A stretch of DNA of 64,000 nt from Salinimicrobium catena (GTDB lineage Bacteria; Bacteroidota; Bacteroidia; Flavobacteriales; Flavobacteriaceae), in the NCBI RefSeq assembly GCF_900102915.1, contig NZ_FNGG01000002.1, positions 1 through 64,000 on the forward strand, read 5' to 3'. Both the position numbers and the translations under genes were made by a program. Below, in pieces: positions 17,781 to 25,958 of this stretch; within the stretch, counting starts at the first letter, position 1; the number at the start of each line of letters is the position of its first letter. A model generated the notes under the pieces. The model made no database searches and was not told the DNA's origin. It saw only the letters and a list, made by a program, of their open reading frames with translations.

Positions 17781-19480
17781 TATGGAGCTTTCCTTGTGGT
17801 CAGCAAATTATTTTCTGAAGACTGCAGGATAAGAGCGATAGCTATAACCAGGCTGCATCCGGTAACATTCAGCCACAGGTATGGCATGATCTCCATAAAA
17901 TAGATCCCAATTATGATCGCTTGCGTAATCAAAGCTGCAATGAACACTGCATGGCCTTTTACGTATTTTATGAAGAAGGCCAGCAAAAATATTCCCAGCA
18001 CGTTTCCGTAGAAAATGGAACCAATAATGTTGACCAGCTGTATAAGGTTGTCAAAAAGGTCGGCGATGCTGGCTACCGCAATGGCAATGATGCCCCAGCC
18101 TAAAGTGAACCATTTTGATGCTTTTACGAAATGTGCTTCGGTACGCGGCCCTACATTCCTTTTATATAGATCAATAACTGTGGTTGAAGCCAATGCGTTA
18201 AGTTCAGACGCGGTAGAGGACATGGCTGCTGAAAGGATCACTGCCAGTAACAGGCCTATCAATCCTCTTGGCAGGTTGTTCAGGATAAAGTGAATAAAAA
18301 CGTAATCCTTATCGTTCGTTTCCACGGTCTCATCGGCTTTGGAAATGATCTCCACAGCTTTTTCCCTGGTCTGGATCTCGGCATCGTTAAGGTCCAGCAT
18401 CTCTTTTTGGAATTCCTCCTGTTTTCCTGCTGAAAAATCTTCGGCCCGGGCATATAAGAGTGTTTTTTGCTGTTTTTCAGTCTGTATCTTTTCCAGGTCT
18501 GCTTCCAGTTCCCGGTAATCTGAAGCCAGTTCAGATTGTGATACGGCCCTGGTCGCTGCCGGATTAAAATTCAGCGGAGAGTCATTGAACTGGTAGAAAA
18601 CAAAGACCATTACTCCTACCAGTAAAATAAAGAACTGCATGGGTACTTTTAGGAGTCCGTTGAAAATGAGCCCCAACTGACTTTGCTGTACAGACCTTCC
18701 GGAGAGATAGCGCTGCACCTGGCTCTGGTCTGTCCCGAAGTAGGAAAGCGCCAGGAAAGTCCCGCCAATGATCCCGCTCCAAAAGGTGTACCTGTTGTCA
18801 AGATCCAGAGAGAAATCCAGGATGTCAAGCTTTCCGCTGCTTCCGGCGATCTCCAGTGCTTTTGTAAAACTTATCTCTTCAGGCAGATATTGGATAATGA
18901 GAATAAAAGCCGTGATCATTCCGAAGAAGATCACTGCCATTTGCTGTTTTTGGGTGACGTTCACAGCCTTTGTTCCACCTGAGACCGTGTATATGATCAC
19001 CAGCACCCCAATGATGATGTTGAGGGTGGTGAGGTCCCATCCAAGCACGGCCGAAAGGATGATTGCGGGGGCAAAAATCGTGATCCCGGCAGAGAGTCCG
19101 CGCTGGGTAAGGAACAACAGTGCGGTGAGAATGCGGGTTTTTCGGTCAAAACGGGATTCGAGGTATTCGTAGGCCGTATAAACATTCAGGCGGTAATAGA
19201 TGGGAATGAACACCAGGCAAATGATGATCATGGCAATGGGCAGTCCAAAATAGAACTGCACGAAGCCCATCCCGCTGTGAAAAGCCTGTCCCGGGGTGGA
19301 AAGGAAGGTGATGGCGCTTGCCTGCGTAGCCATTACTGATAGGCCTACAGTCCACCATTTTGCCTCATTTCCACCGCGGATATAATCCTGCACATCTTTG
19401 CTGCCACGGGTCTTGTATGCGCCGTAAGCAACTATAAAAACGAGGGTGCCTATAAGGACGATCCAGTCAATTAGCAGCAT
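17780..19480 (-). CDS. Sodium:solute symporter (SSS family)
   Basis: Inner-membrane transporter of 566 residues with about 13 hydrophobic segments. SSS features are WWTVGLSVMATQASAITFL near 42-60 and a C-terminal core with SSTASELNALAS. Unlike E. coli PutP it carries a charged, coiled-coil-like cytoplasmic insert at about 305-385 (ELEADLEKIQTEKQQK and following), seen in many Bacteroidota members. The substrate is unknown. Its ATG is 1 nt after the stop of the 35-codon ORF, which is itself coupled to the PIG-L gene, suggesting uptake of a sugar- or amide-type product related to that enzyme (inference). Confidence 0.9.
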   Translation of the reverse strand: MLLIDWIVLIGTLVFIVAYGAYKTRGSKDVQDYIRGGNEAKWWTVGLSVMATQASAITFLSTPGQAFHSGMGFVQFYFGLPIAMIIICLVFIPIYYRLNVYTAYEYLESRFDRKTRILTALLFLTQRGLSAGITIFAPAIILSAVLGWDLTTLNIIIGVLVIIYTVSGGTKAVNVTQKQQMAVIFFGMITAFILIIQYLPEEISFTKALEIAGSSGKLDILDFSLDLDNRYTFWSGIIGGTFLALSYFGTDQSQVQRYLSGRSVQQSQLGLIFNGLLKVPMQFFILLVGVMVFVFYQFNDSPLNFNPAATRAVSQSELASDYRELEADLEKIQTEKQQKTLLYARAEDFSAGKQEEFQKEMLDLNDAEIQTREKAVEIISKADETVETNDKDYVFIHFILNNLPRGLIGLLLAVILSAAMSSTASELNALASTTVIDLYKRNVGPRTEAHFVKASKWFTLGWGIIAIAVASIADLFDNLIQLVNIIGSIFYGNVLGIFLLAFFIKYVKGHAVFIAALITQAIIIGIYFMEIMPYLWLNVTGCSLVIAIALILQSSENNLLTTRKAP

Positions 19481-19481
19481 A

Positions 19482-19589
19482 TCAGGCGAAATAGGTCATT
19501 AGCAGGTAAAAAAGGAAAATATACCCCGCATTGGCAAGGAGCACTATGGTATAAGATTTTTTCCAATGGTATTTCTCCGGAAGGCTCAT
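19482..19589 (-). CDS. 35-residue single-span membrane protein between PIG-L and symporter genes
   Basis: Short ORF reading MSLPEKYHWKKSYT then a hydrophobic stretch (IVLLANAGYIFLFYLLMTYF). The start codon overlaps the PIG-L stop in a TAATG junction, and the stop leaves 1 nt before the symporter ATG, so it fills the gap exactly. A short charged/amphipathic N-terminus plus one TM helix resembles the small partner subunits known for some SSS transporters, but no homologue is recognised. Coding status is inferred from the junctions and the hydrophobic span. Confidence 0.7.
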   Translation of the reverse strand: MSLPEKYHWKKSYTIVLLANAGYIFLFYLLMTYFA

Positions 19590-22108
19590 TACTTCGAAGG
19601 TTTGGTTTGAGTTGCATTTTTAAGCGAAAGCATATTGGCGAAAAGCCTGAATGCTCCCGGTACCCCGGCAGGAAATTCCCTGAAAAAACTAAGGCCGGTG
19701 TAGATATAATTTCCTTTTCCATAAGGCGCGATCAAAAGACTGCCCTGTTTTGGAGCTTCACCCGTATCGTGCATGGAAAGCACCGGAGTGAACTCATACG
19801 ACCACTCATTTGGAAAATAAAGGCCACGCTCCTGTACCCAGCCTTCAAAATCTTCAGAAGTGATCTTATTCGGGAAATTCAGAACGGGGTGATCTTCATT
19901 CAAAAACTCCACTTTTGCATCTTCATTAGTGACCCTGTCGTGAGACAATTGTAGCGGATAAGGCGCCAGATCCTTGGTGACCAGTCCGCGGCTGGTGTTG
20001 TACTGTACGATCAGATTTCCGCCGTCATGGACGTATTTGAACAATTCCGCGTTTTTTTGCTGTAAGGCATCCACCACATTGAAGGCCCTTATTCCCAATA
20101 CAACCGCATCATACTTTTTCAAGGCGCCAGAAGAGATGTCTTGAGGAGTCAATAGATCTACGGTATATCCCATTTGCTCCAGGGCGCGGGGAACCGCGTC
20201 GCCGGCACCTTCAAGATAGCCTATTAATTTCCCATTTTTTTGAACATCCAGTTTTACCAGTTTGATTTCCGCAGGAAGAACTATCGTCTGCATTGGGATA
20301 TGCTCGTAATCCAGCCTAACCACCTCTTTGGAGAATTCTTCAGAATCAACAATTGCTACCGGCTGCAGCAGCGCAGAATTCTGAAAATCGGGCGCTGTGA
20401 CCTCAAAAGTGAAAGTTATTTCTTCTCCTTTTTGCAGTGGCCCAAAAGAGTAGGAGACAGGCTCGATCTTCCAGGATCTTAGCTGTTTTATTTTGAGGGT
20501 GCCCGTAACAGAGTCTTTCATCGCTCGCAGTCTTACCGGGACCATCTTGGGAGCGTGGTTTGCGAAGATGAGGACATCATCTGCAGTGGAGACAGATATT
20601 GGCGGCACGATCTCAAAAGGCTGGTAGGTCTCCCCTTTAACAGGATCATTCTTCTTGTACACAACATTTCTCCGGAAAGGTATATTTTGTCCATCTATTT
20701 GTACCTGAAATTCCACCTGCACTTGGCGCGGCGTTTCAGGGTGGCCGATAAGTTCAGGGGCTTCAACATGGTACATGCCCAGGCTTCCTTTTTTCTGAAG
20801 CCAGTAAGGGCTGGTGTATTCTGTTTCTTCCGGAATAACTGCGGAAACCTTTTCCAGCCAGGGCTCATTGTTCTGCAGAGGGTTTTTCAGCGCAACAGAC
20901 CTTCCTGCCGGCAGGATCTTTACTTCGGAAAGTTGCATGTTTAAATCGCTGCGGTTGATCGCTTCCAGGTTGAGGTTGATCTCTTCTCCAGGAGTGGCCA
21001 GGGATTCTTCGGAAACCGCTTCCAGGTATAGCCCTGCACAGGCAGCAATGATCTCCGTGATCTCTGCGGATTTTATTTTTTTCCAGTGGGCATCCTTCAG
21101 CTTTAAAATTAGCGAATACGCTTTTACTAATTGAGGAACGCTAGCCGAAGGATCTTTAAAGTCGTAGTTTTCTTCGACATTTTTCAGGATCTGCCCGATC
21201 TCCTCACCGCCTTCCACTCGGCTCCAGGTGGTGTTGATCCCGGCAAAAAGCGCTTCGGAACCTTCGGGATGCTGTCCGCCTATCAATTCTATATATTCGG
21301 GAGTTTCCCCTCTTGTGCCTGTACTTCCAAACCCCTGCGACTGGTGCTGACTGCGGCTAAGGGAAGCGATCTCTGTATTGGACATGCCCTTTAAAGGATA
21401 GTACACCCCGGTATCCATTTCAAGAAAGTTGGATTTATCGGCGGCTTCAAATGCCTCCTGAGAATCATAGAACCAGGGAGAGGTATTGAAAAACAGCTTT
21501 TTTGGTTGCCAGGTTCCAAGACTTTGCGCCAGTTGCGGAAAAGCTTCCGATTCCCCGGCCAGTTTGAAAGCGCGCTGACTCAAAATGGCTGAAGACGTGT
21601 GGTGGCCGTGAGTTTCTCCCGCAGAATTTGCCTTGAAACGGTTGATAACAATATCGGGTTTGAAACTTCTGATGGTCCTTACCACATCTTTCAGGATCTC
21701 CTCCTCGTTCCAGATCTGCAGCGTTTCTTCAGGATTTTTAGAATAGCCAAAATCGTTTGCCCGGGTAAAGAATTGTTCTCCGCCATCGATCTTTCGGGCG
21801 GCGAGCAGTTCCTGGGTACGAATAATGCCAAGCATTTCCCGAAGCTGCGGCCCTATTAGATTTTGTCCGCCATCACCTCGAGTGAGCGATAAATAGGCGG
21901 TGCGGGCGTTGAGTTCGTTACTAAGATAGGAGATGAGGCGGGTGTTCTCATCATCGGGATGTGCGGCCACATAAAGGACAGAACCCAGGAAGTTCAGCTT
22001 TTTGATCTCCTGGAAAATTTCAGAAGAATTCCATTTTTCAGGCTGTTGTGCCTGTAACTGTGAAAAAACAATAAAAAGAAGAAGGCTTAAAACCTTTCGC
22101 ATGATCAT
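19589..22108 (-). CDS. Secreted PIG-L/LmbE family deacetylase, large form
   Basis: 839 residues with a signal peptide ending near LQAQQ. The N-terminal LmbE domain carries the zinc motif AAHPDDE (about 50-56) and the second metal motif THGHHTSS, typical of Zn-dependent N-acetylglucosaminyl deacetylases. A long central beta-rich region precedes a C-terminal ThuA/glutamine-amidotransferase-like domain (KYDAVVLGIRAFNV, YVHDGGNLIVQYN). The protein is probably periplasmic or surface-bound and acts on an acetylated amino sugar or similar compound; substrate unknown. The first ATG (22108) and one 6 nt later are both possible. It has its own promoter element and leads the unit with the 35-residue ORF and the symporter. 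Confidence 0.88.
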   Translation of the reverse strand: MIMRKVLSLLLFIVFSQLQAQQPEKWNSSEIFQEIKKLNFLGSVLYVAAHPDDENTRLISYLSNELNARTAYLSLTRGDGGQNLIGPQLREMLGIIRTQELLAARKIDGGEQFFTRANDFGYSKNPEETLQIWNEEEILKDVVRTIRSFKPDIVINRFKANSAGETHGHHTSSAILSQRAFKLAGESEAFPQLAQSLGTWQPKKLFFNTSPWFYDSQEAFEAADKSNFLEMDTGVYYPLKGMSNTEIASLSRSQHQSQGFGSTGTRGETPEYIELIGGQHPEGSEALFAGINTTWSRVEGGEEIGQILKNVEENYDFKDPSASVPQLVKAYSLILKLKDAHWKKIKSAEITEIIAACAGLYLEAVSEESLATPGEEINLNLEAINRSDLNMQLSEVKILPAGRSVALKNPLQNNEPWLEKVSAVIPEETEYTSPYWLQKKGSLGMYHVEAPELIGHPETPRQVQVEFQVQIDGQNIPFRRNVVYKKNDPVKGETYQPFEIVPPISVSTADDVLIFANHAPKMVPVRLRAMKDSVTGTLKIKQLRSWKIEPVSYSFGPLQKGEEITFTFEVTAPDFQNSALLQPVAIVDSEEFSKEVVRLDYEHIPMQTIVLPAEIKLVKLDVQKNGKLIGYLEGAGDAVPRALEQMGYTVDLLTPQDISSGALKKYDAVVLGIRAFNVVDALQQKNAELFKYVHDGGNLIVQYNTSRGLVTKDLAPYPLQLSHDRVTNEDAKVEFLNEDHPVLNFPNKITSEDFEGWVQERGLYFPNEWSYEFTPVLSMHDTGEAPKQGSLLIAPYGKGNYIYTGLSFFREFPAGVPGAFRLFANMLSLKNATQTKPSK

Positions 22109-22124
22109 GGTCTTTGAAATCTCT

Positions 22125-22132
22125 CAAATATA
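22125..22132 (-). promoter_or_regulatory. Promoter -7 element for the PIG-L/symporter unit
   Basis: Reads TATATTTG on the minus strand. Predicted start near 22119, leader about 11-17 nt. It implies the PIG-L unit can be transcribed separately from mscS and maf upstream. Confidence 0.5.
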
Positions 22133-22157
22133 TAAAGATTCCCAATTTGAGCAGCCT

Positions 22158-22697
22158 TTATAGCGCATCTTTGCCTTCATCGGCCGAAGTCTCTTTGGCG
22201 ACAAGGGATACTGCCTTTTGTAAAATGAGGTTATTAGGATAGGTTATCAGCTCTCCGTCAAGTGTGCGCAGGTGCAGGTGAAACGCCCTAATATCTTCTA
22301 TGACCGCTTCAATAGGCAGGTCTTTATCATGTATCTTTATCCTGCTGCCTATTTTATACGGAAAAGAGAAAAAGAGGATGATCCCGGCCGTGATATTGCT
22401 CAAAATAGACCAGATAGCAAACATGGCCACCCCTATGATGGCAAAGACCGATGAAAATATCAAGGCGAGATCCTCTGCGCCGTAGCCCCAGGTGAGGGCC
22501 AGCAGGAAAATGGCGATGATGGTCACCAGAATGTTAATGTATTTGAACATCAACCTTATCCGGGTCACGTGAATCTCACTTTGCTTCCCAATGCGGTGTG
22601 CGGCCTTTTTCATGATGCTTTGAATGATCAACAGCACCAGGATTACTACGGCGGTATAAATGATCTGGTTGAGATTTTCCAGGAAGAGCTCTTTCAT
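22158..22697 (-). CDS. Small mechanosensitive channel (MscS family)
   Basis: 179 residues: two to three N-terminal membrane helices, then the pore-lining helix and beta domain (SNITAGIILFFSFPYKIGSRI, followed by ITYPNNLILQKAV). E. coli MscS has 286 residues; the C-terminal alpha/beta cage is missing here, as in many short Bacteroidota members. Expected to open on membrane stretch during hypo-osmotic shock. An upstream CAAAGATA (TATCTTTG on the minus strand, 22713-22720) suggests its own transcript start. Confidence 0.87.
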   Translation of the reverse strand: MKELFLENLNQIIYTAVVILVLLIIQSIMKKAAHRIGKQSEIHVTRIRLMFKYINILVTIIAIFLLALTWGYGAEDLALIFSSVFAIIGVAMFAIWSILSNITAGIILFFSFPYKIGSRIKIHDKDLPIEAVIEDIRAFHLHLRTLDGELITYPNNLILQKAVSLVAKETSADEGKDAL

Positions 22698-22712
22698 TTT
22701 CTAAACTTTAGG

Positions 22713-22720
22713 CAAAGATA
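22713..22720 (-). promoter_or_regulatory. Promoter -7 element for mscS
   Basis: Reads TATCTTTG on the minus strand. Predicted start near 22707 and a leader of about 10 nt. Confidence 0.45.
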
Positions 22721-22733
22721 TCAAAAGATGGTG

Positions 22734-23321
22734 CTATTCTGCGATCTCTAATAGGGTTTGATAGACCAGGTGGGTGGGCAGCCCAACAACATTAAAATAA
22801 CTGCCTTCAATATGTTCTACTCCAATTAGCCCTATCCATTCCTGTATCCCGTAAGCGCCTGCTTTGTCAAACGGCCGGTAGCGGTCTATATAATGCCTTA
22901 TTTCGTCCTCTTCCAGGTTGCTGAAGGTTACCTTCGTAACTGCATGAACCGTTCTGATCTTTTCGGGAGTTTTGAAACAAACTGAAGTAATGACTTCATG
23001 GGTCTTTCCGCAGAGGGCTTTGATCATCTCCAGCGCCTGCGCCGGATCCTTCGGTTTTTCCAGGGCTTTGTTCTCTTGCCATACAATCGTATCACTGGTG
23101 ATGAGGATGTCACCCGTATTAAGTTCCCCCTCAAAAGGAGCGGCCTTTAATTCAGCTAAGTAGTTGGTGATCTCTATTCCTTTAAGCTCTGAAGGGTATA
23201 CTTCCTCAACCGGCTTCAGCCTTATCTCAAAATCGATCTCCAGCTCTTTAAAGAATTGCTGGCGGCGCGGTGAGCCGGAAGCGAGGATGATATGATGGTC
23301 TTTCAGTTTTTCCTGTAACAT
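22734..23321 (-). CDS. maf: Maf-like nucleotide pyrophosphatase
   Basis: 195 residues. The N-terminal LASGSPRRQQFFKEL is the Maf phosphate-binding motif; SDTIVW and the GAYGIQEWIG segment are also characteristic. Maf proteins hydrolyse non-canonical or modified nucleoside triphosphates (dTTP/UTP or m7GTP types) and have been linked to septation. The gene begins 1 nt after the UbiA gene ends, in the run DUF2520-kdsC-SMR-ubiA-maf. Confidence 0.92.
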   Translation of the reverse strand: MLQEKLKDHHIILASGSPRRQQFFKELEIDFEIRLKPVEEVYPSELKGIEITNYLAELKAAPFEGELNTGDILITSDTIVWQENKALEKPKDPAQALEMIKALCGKTHEVITSVCFKTPEKIRTVHAVTKVTFSNLEEDEIRHYIDRYRPFDKAGAYGIQEWIGLIGVEHIEGSYFNVVGLPTHLVYQTLLEIAE

Positions 23322-23322
23322 A

Positions 23323-24243
23323 TTATAAGAGTATAAAGCGGTACAAGCCTACGGATATGAGTCCGGCGGCGAGTACCAGTTTTAACAGCAGGCTTAAATG
23401 ATGGTACTGTTTTTTGCTTTCAGCCGAGGTGATCTTCACCAGGAAGTACAGCAAAGGCCCCACCACAAAGAGCAGAGCATATAGCAACGCAAGCCTGTTG
23501 TCATTGAGATAATTGTAAATATAGTAAAGAGCCCCGGCAAGCGGAAGCAGGGCCACCAGAAATATGATCTTGTTGGTCCTTTCCCTTCCCAGGATCACCG
23601 GCAGGGTCTGGTATCCCGCATTGTAATCTCCCCTGATGTCTTCCTGGTCCTTGACCATTTCCCGGAGGAAGTTCAGGAGAAAGGCGAAAATGGCATAATC
23701 TATCAGGATCGAAAAAATGACCTTTTGGGTCAGCCTGTTTTCCGGAGTGATCGCCGGCACCAGGTCAAAAATGCCAACCATCACGATGATCATGGCGACC
23801 ATGATGCTTACTACCAGGTTGCCCACCAGCACGGTACTCTTTATCTGGGTCGCGTAAAAATAAAGAAAGGCAGAAGGCAAAATGAAAAGCGCGACAAATG
23901 AAGGCCTTCCTACCAGGTTTGCCAGGTAAAAACCAATTCCAACGCCAATAATATTAAATAAAAAGAACAGGTTGTAAGCTGTTTTTTCAGAAAAATGGGT
24001 GCCGATCACCAGTTTGTGAGGTTTATTGATCTTATCTGCCCTGCGATCGTAAAGGTCATTGATGATGTTTCCGGCGGCTGCCAGGCAGATCATGGATAAT
24101 ACCAGCAGACCGAAATCAAGGTCGCTCAGCGTCACATCTATTCCGAAGGGTTCAAAAAGATGATATTTTACCAGAGCTTGAGTGAGAATGATCATTATAA
24201 GGTTGGGGAACCTTATAAGCTGAAAGAAGGGCCTCCACTTCAT
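23323..24243 (-). CDS. UbiA-family prenyltransferase, digeranylgeranylglyceryl-phosphate synthase-like
   Basis: 306-residue integral membrane protein with eight to nine hydrophobic helices. The two Asp-rich motifs of the UbiA superfamily are NDLYDRRADKINKP and REMVKDQEDIRGDY. I chose ATG 24243 (MKWRPFFQLIRFPN); an upstream ATG at 24381 would overlap the SMR gene in another frame. Archaeal DGGGP synthase and UbiA/MenA relatives attach prenyl chains to glycerol phosphates or aromatic rings. Flavobacterial members are usually annotated as geranylgeranylglycerol-phosphate geranylgeranyltransferases, but the lipid product is unproven. Confidence 0.82.
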   Translation of the reverse strand: MKWRPFFQLIRFPNLIMIILTQALVKYHLFEPFGIDVTLSDLDFGLLVLSMICLAAAGNIINDLYDRRADKINKPHKLVIGTHFSEKTAYNLFFLFNIIGVGIGFYLANLVGRPSFVALFILPSAFLYFYATQIKSTVLVGNLVVSIMVAMIIVMVGIFDLVPAITPENRLTQKVIFSILIDYAIFAFLLNFLREMVKDQEDIRGDYNAGYQTLPVILGRERTNKIIFLVALLPLAGALYYIYNYLNDNRLALLYALLFVVGPLLYFLVKITSAESKKQYHHLSLLLKLVLAAGLISVGLYRFILL

Positions 24244-24245
24244 GC

Positions 24246-24572
24246 TCAGGAAGAAACGAATTTTAGCCCTATGATGGAAGCGATGAGCGTAAAAAGAAAG
24301 AACAGTCTCCAGAAATGAACCGGTTCTTTGAACACAAGGATCCCGATCAATACAGTACCAAAAGCCCCGATTCCCGTCCACACCGCGTAGGCTGTACCTA
24401 TAGGCAGGGCTTGAGTTACCTTGTAAAGCAGGGTCATGCTAATGGCGAGGCAAATAAAGAACCCGCCCATCCAGAGTATTGCTGTTGTTCCCGAAGTTTC
24501 CCGGGCTTTACCCAGACAGGTCGCGAATCCTACTTCAAAAAGTCCGGCGATTATGAGGAAAACCCAGTTCAT
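24246..24572 (-). CDS. SMR-family exporter, SugE/Gdx-like
   Basis: 108 residues, four transmembrane helices, with the membrane Glu in LFEVGFATCLGK (E13). The segment LPIGTAYAVWTGIGAFGTVLIGI matches the SugE/Gdx subgroup more closely than EmrE. Gdx proteins export guanidinium in exchange for protons; others in the family export quaternary ammonium compounds. No guanidine riboswitch is visible, and the gene sits inside an operon between kdsC (0 nt gap) and the UbiA gene (2 nt gap). Confidence 0.88.
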   Translation of the reverse strand: MNWVFLIIAGLFEVGFATCLGKARETSGTTAILWMGGFFICLAISMTLLYKVTQALPIGTAYAVWTGIGAFGTVLIGILVFKEPVHFWRLFFLFTLIASIIGLKFVSS

Positions 24573-25082
24573 CTAGTCCTCAAGCCATTTACCCTGGACT
24601 TTCATCACTTGCTCGATCACTTCCCTTACACAGCCTTTTCCCCCTTTTTTATGGGAGACATAGCGGGAAATTTCCTTGATCTCGGCAGCGGCATCCTGCG
24701 GGCAGCAGGGCAGTCCAACTTTTTGCATGGCATAGTAATCTGGAATATCGTCACCCATGTACAATACCTGCTCGGGCTTGATGTCGTAGATATCCAAAAA
24801 TTCCTCCATTTGTTCTACCTTATCGGGGCAGCCCAGATAGATGTCGGTAAGGCCAAGTCCTTTAAGGCGGTGGCGAACTCCTTCATTGTACCCGCCCGAG
24901 ATCACGCAGACCGTAAAACCCTGTTGCATGGCATGTTTCATGGCGAAGCCATCCTTGATGTTCATGGTCCTTAAAAGGTCACCATTGGTGCTTATTTGCA
25001 GGGAGCCGTCGGTGAGCACCCCGTCAACGTCAAAGATGAAAGTGGTGATCTGGGAGAGGAATTCTTTATAATTTTTTTCCAT
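24573..25082 (-). CDS. kdsC: Kdo-8-phosphate phosphatase (HAD superfamily)
   Basis: 169-residue HAD phosphatase without a cap domain. Motif I is FIFDVDGVLTDG, motif II VISGG, motif IV MGDDIPDYYAM. Removes phosphate from 3-deoxy-D-manno-octulosonate 8-phosphate on the way to CMP-Kdo. I used ATG 25082 (MEKNYKEF), which puts motif I at the usual distance; a longer version from 25139 would extend into the DUF2520 gene. The 5' end overlaps the DUF2520 gene by 17 nt. The C-terminal GGKGCVREVIE segment is typical of the family. Confidence 0.92.
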   Translation of the reverse strand: MEKNYKEFLSQITTFIFDVDGVLTDGSLQISTNGDLLRTMNIKDGFAMKHAMQQGFTVCVISGGYNEGVRHRLKGLGLTDIYLGCPDKVEQMEEFLDIYDIKPEQVLYMGDDIPDYYAMQKVGLPCCPQDAAAEIKEISRYVSHKKGGKGCVREVIEQVMKVQGKWLED

Positions 25083-25830
25083 AGAAATTTTGGATTGCAT
25101 GGGTAAGGGTTTGGTATATTTCTTTTTGATCAGGATCATTTAGTAACTCCAGGTGGGCTTCTATCGTAGAACCATCATGTCTTATGGCAGGACCCGTTTG
25201 CACTTCGGAAGGGGAGGAAGTCTTCACTTTATTCGCGGTTTCCTGAATGAGCGGTTGCAGGATCTCGAACGGCATCTCATTTTCCCGGCAAATATTCTCT
25301 CCAATAGTGTATAAATGGTTCGCAAAGTTGCAGACAAAAACTGCAGATAAATGCAGCTTTTTTCGCTGTGCCGAAGAGATCTCGTAAGCCTTGCCTGAAA
25401 TTTCCCCTGCCAGAATCTTCAGTAGATCAAGGTCTTTTTGATCTTTCGCCTCCAGGCAAAAAGGGATTTCGCAGTAGTTGAGCTCTTTTTGTTTGGAAAA
25501 AGTTTGCAGCGGATAAAACACTCCGGCCCTGGTACAGGCATCAAGAGCAGCTAAAGACACAGCCCCAGAGGTGTGGGCGATAAGCCCCTCACGGTCTTTT
25601 AAAGCCCGAGAGATCTGCGGAATGACATCATCCTTCAGGGCAAGCAGGTAAACATCGGCTTTAAAGATCTCATCAAGAGAAGTGGTCACCGGCGTTTCCT
25701 TTTCAAATTCCGCCAGGCCATTTTCTGAATGGTTATACACCTGTACCACCTGCACTTTTTCCGAAGCAGAAAAAGCTCTGTAGAGGTGTGTGGCCACGTT
25801 CCCTGATCCCAAAAGTACAAGGTTGATCAT
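25066..25830 (-). CDS. DUF2520 NAD(P)-binding Rossmann protein
   Basis: 254 residues with an N-terminal Rossmann motif (MINLVLLGSGNVATHL) and a C-terminal helical DUF2520 domain (LHLSAVFVCNFANHLY). The layout resembles pyrroline-5-carboxylate reductase or ketopantoate reductase, but the substrate is unknown. The glycine loop begins at residue 8, so the start is well fixed. It is the first gene of the kdsC operon. A TAnnTTTG element lies only 5 nt before the ATG, so the mRNA may be leaderless. Confidence 0.85.
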   Translation of the reverse strand: MINLVLLGSGNVATHLYRAFSASEKVQVVQVYNHSENGLAEFEKETPVTTSLDEIFKADVYLLALKDDVIPQISRALKDREGLIAHTSGAVSLAALDACTRAGVFYPLQTFSKQKELNYCEIPFCLEAKDQKDLDLLKILAGEISGKAYEISSAQRKKLHLSAVFVCNFANHLYTIGENICRENEMPFEILQPLIQETANKVKTSSPSEVQTGPAIRHDGSTIEAHLELLNDPDQKEIYQTLTHAIQNFYGKKL

Positions 25831-25834
25831 GCGG

Positions 25835-25842
25835 CAAAATTA
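25835..25842 (-). promoter_or_regulatory. Promoter -7 element abutting the DUF2520 start codon
   Basis: Reads TAATTTTG on the minus strand (TAnnTTTG) and ends 5 nt before the ATG at 25830. With the rnpB spacing, transcription would begin at about the A of the start codon. Confidence 0.4.
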
Positions 25843-25925
25843 TTAAAAAAAACCGGCACTCCTTCTGCTGCACCTTGTTTCCTGAAATTCCGGTCCTAAA
25901 AAAAACTTAAATCCTTAAAAATGCT

Positions 25926-25933
25926 TACTTTTG
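25926..25933 (+). promoter_or_regulatory. Promoter -7 element for the ResB/CcsA gene
   Basis: TACTTTTG matches TAnnTTTG. Predicted start near 25939, leader about 20 nt. No clear -33 TTTG. Confidence 0.45.
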
Positions 25934-25958
25934 CAAGCGTTTTTAAACACAACTTTTC

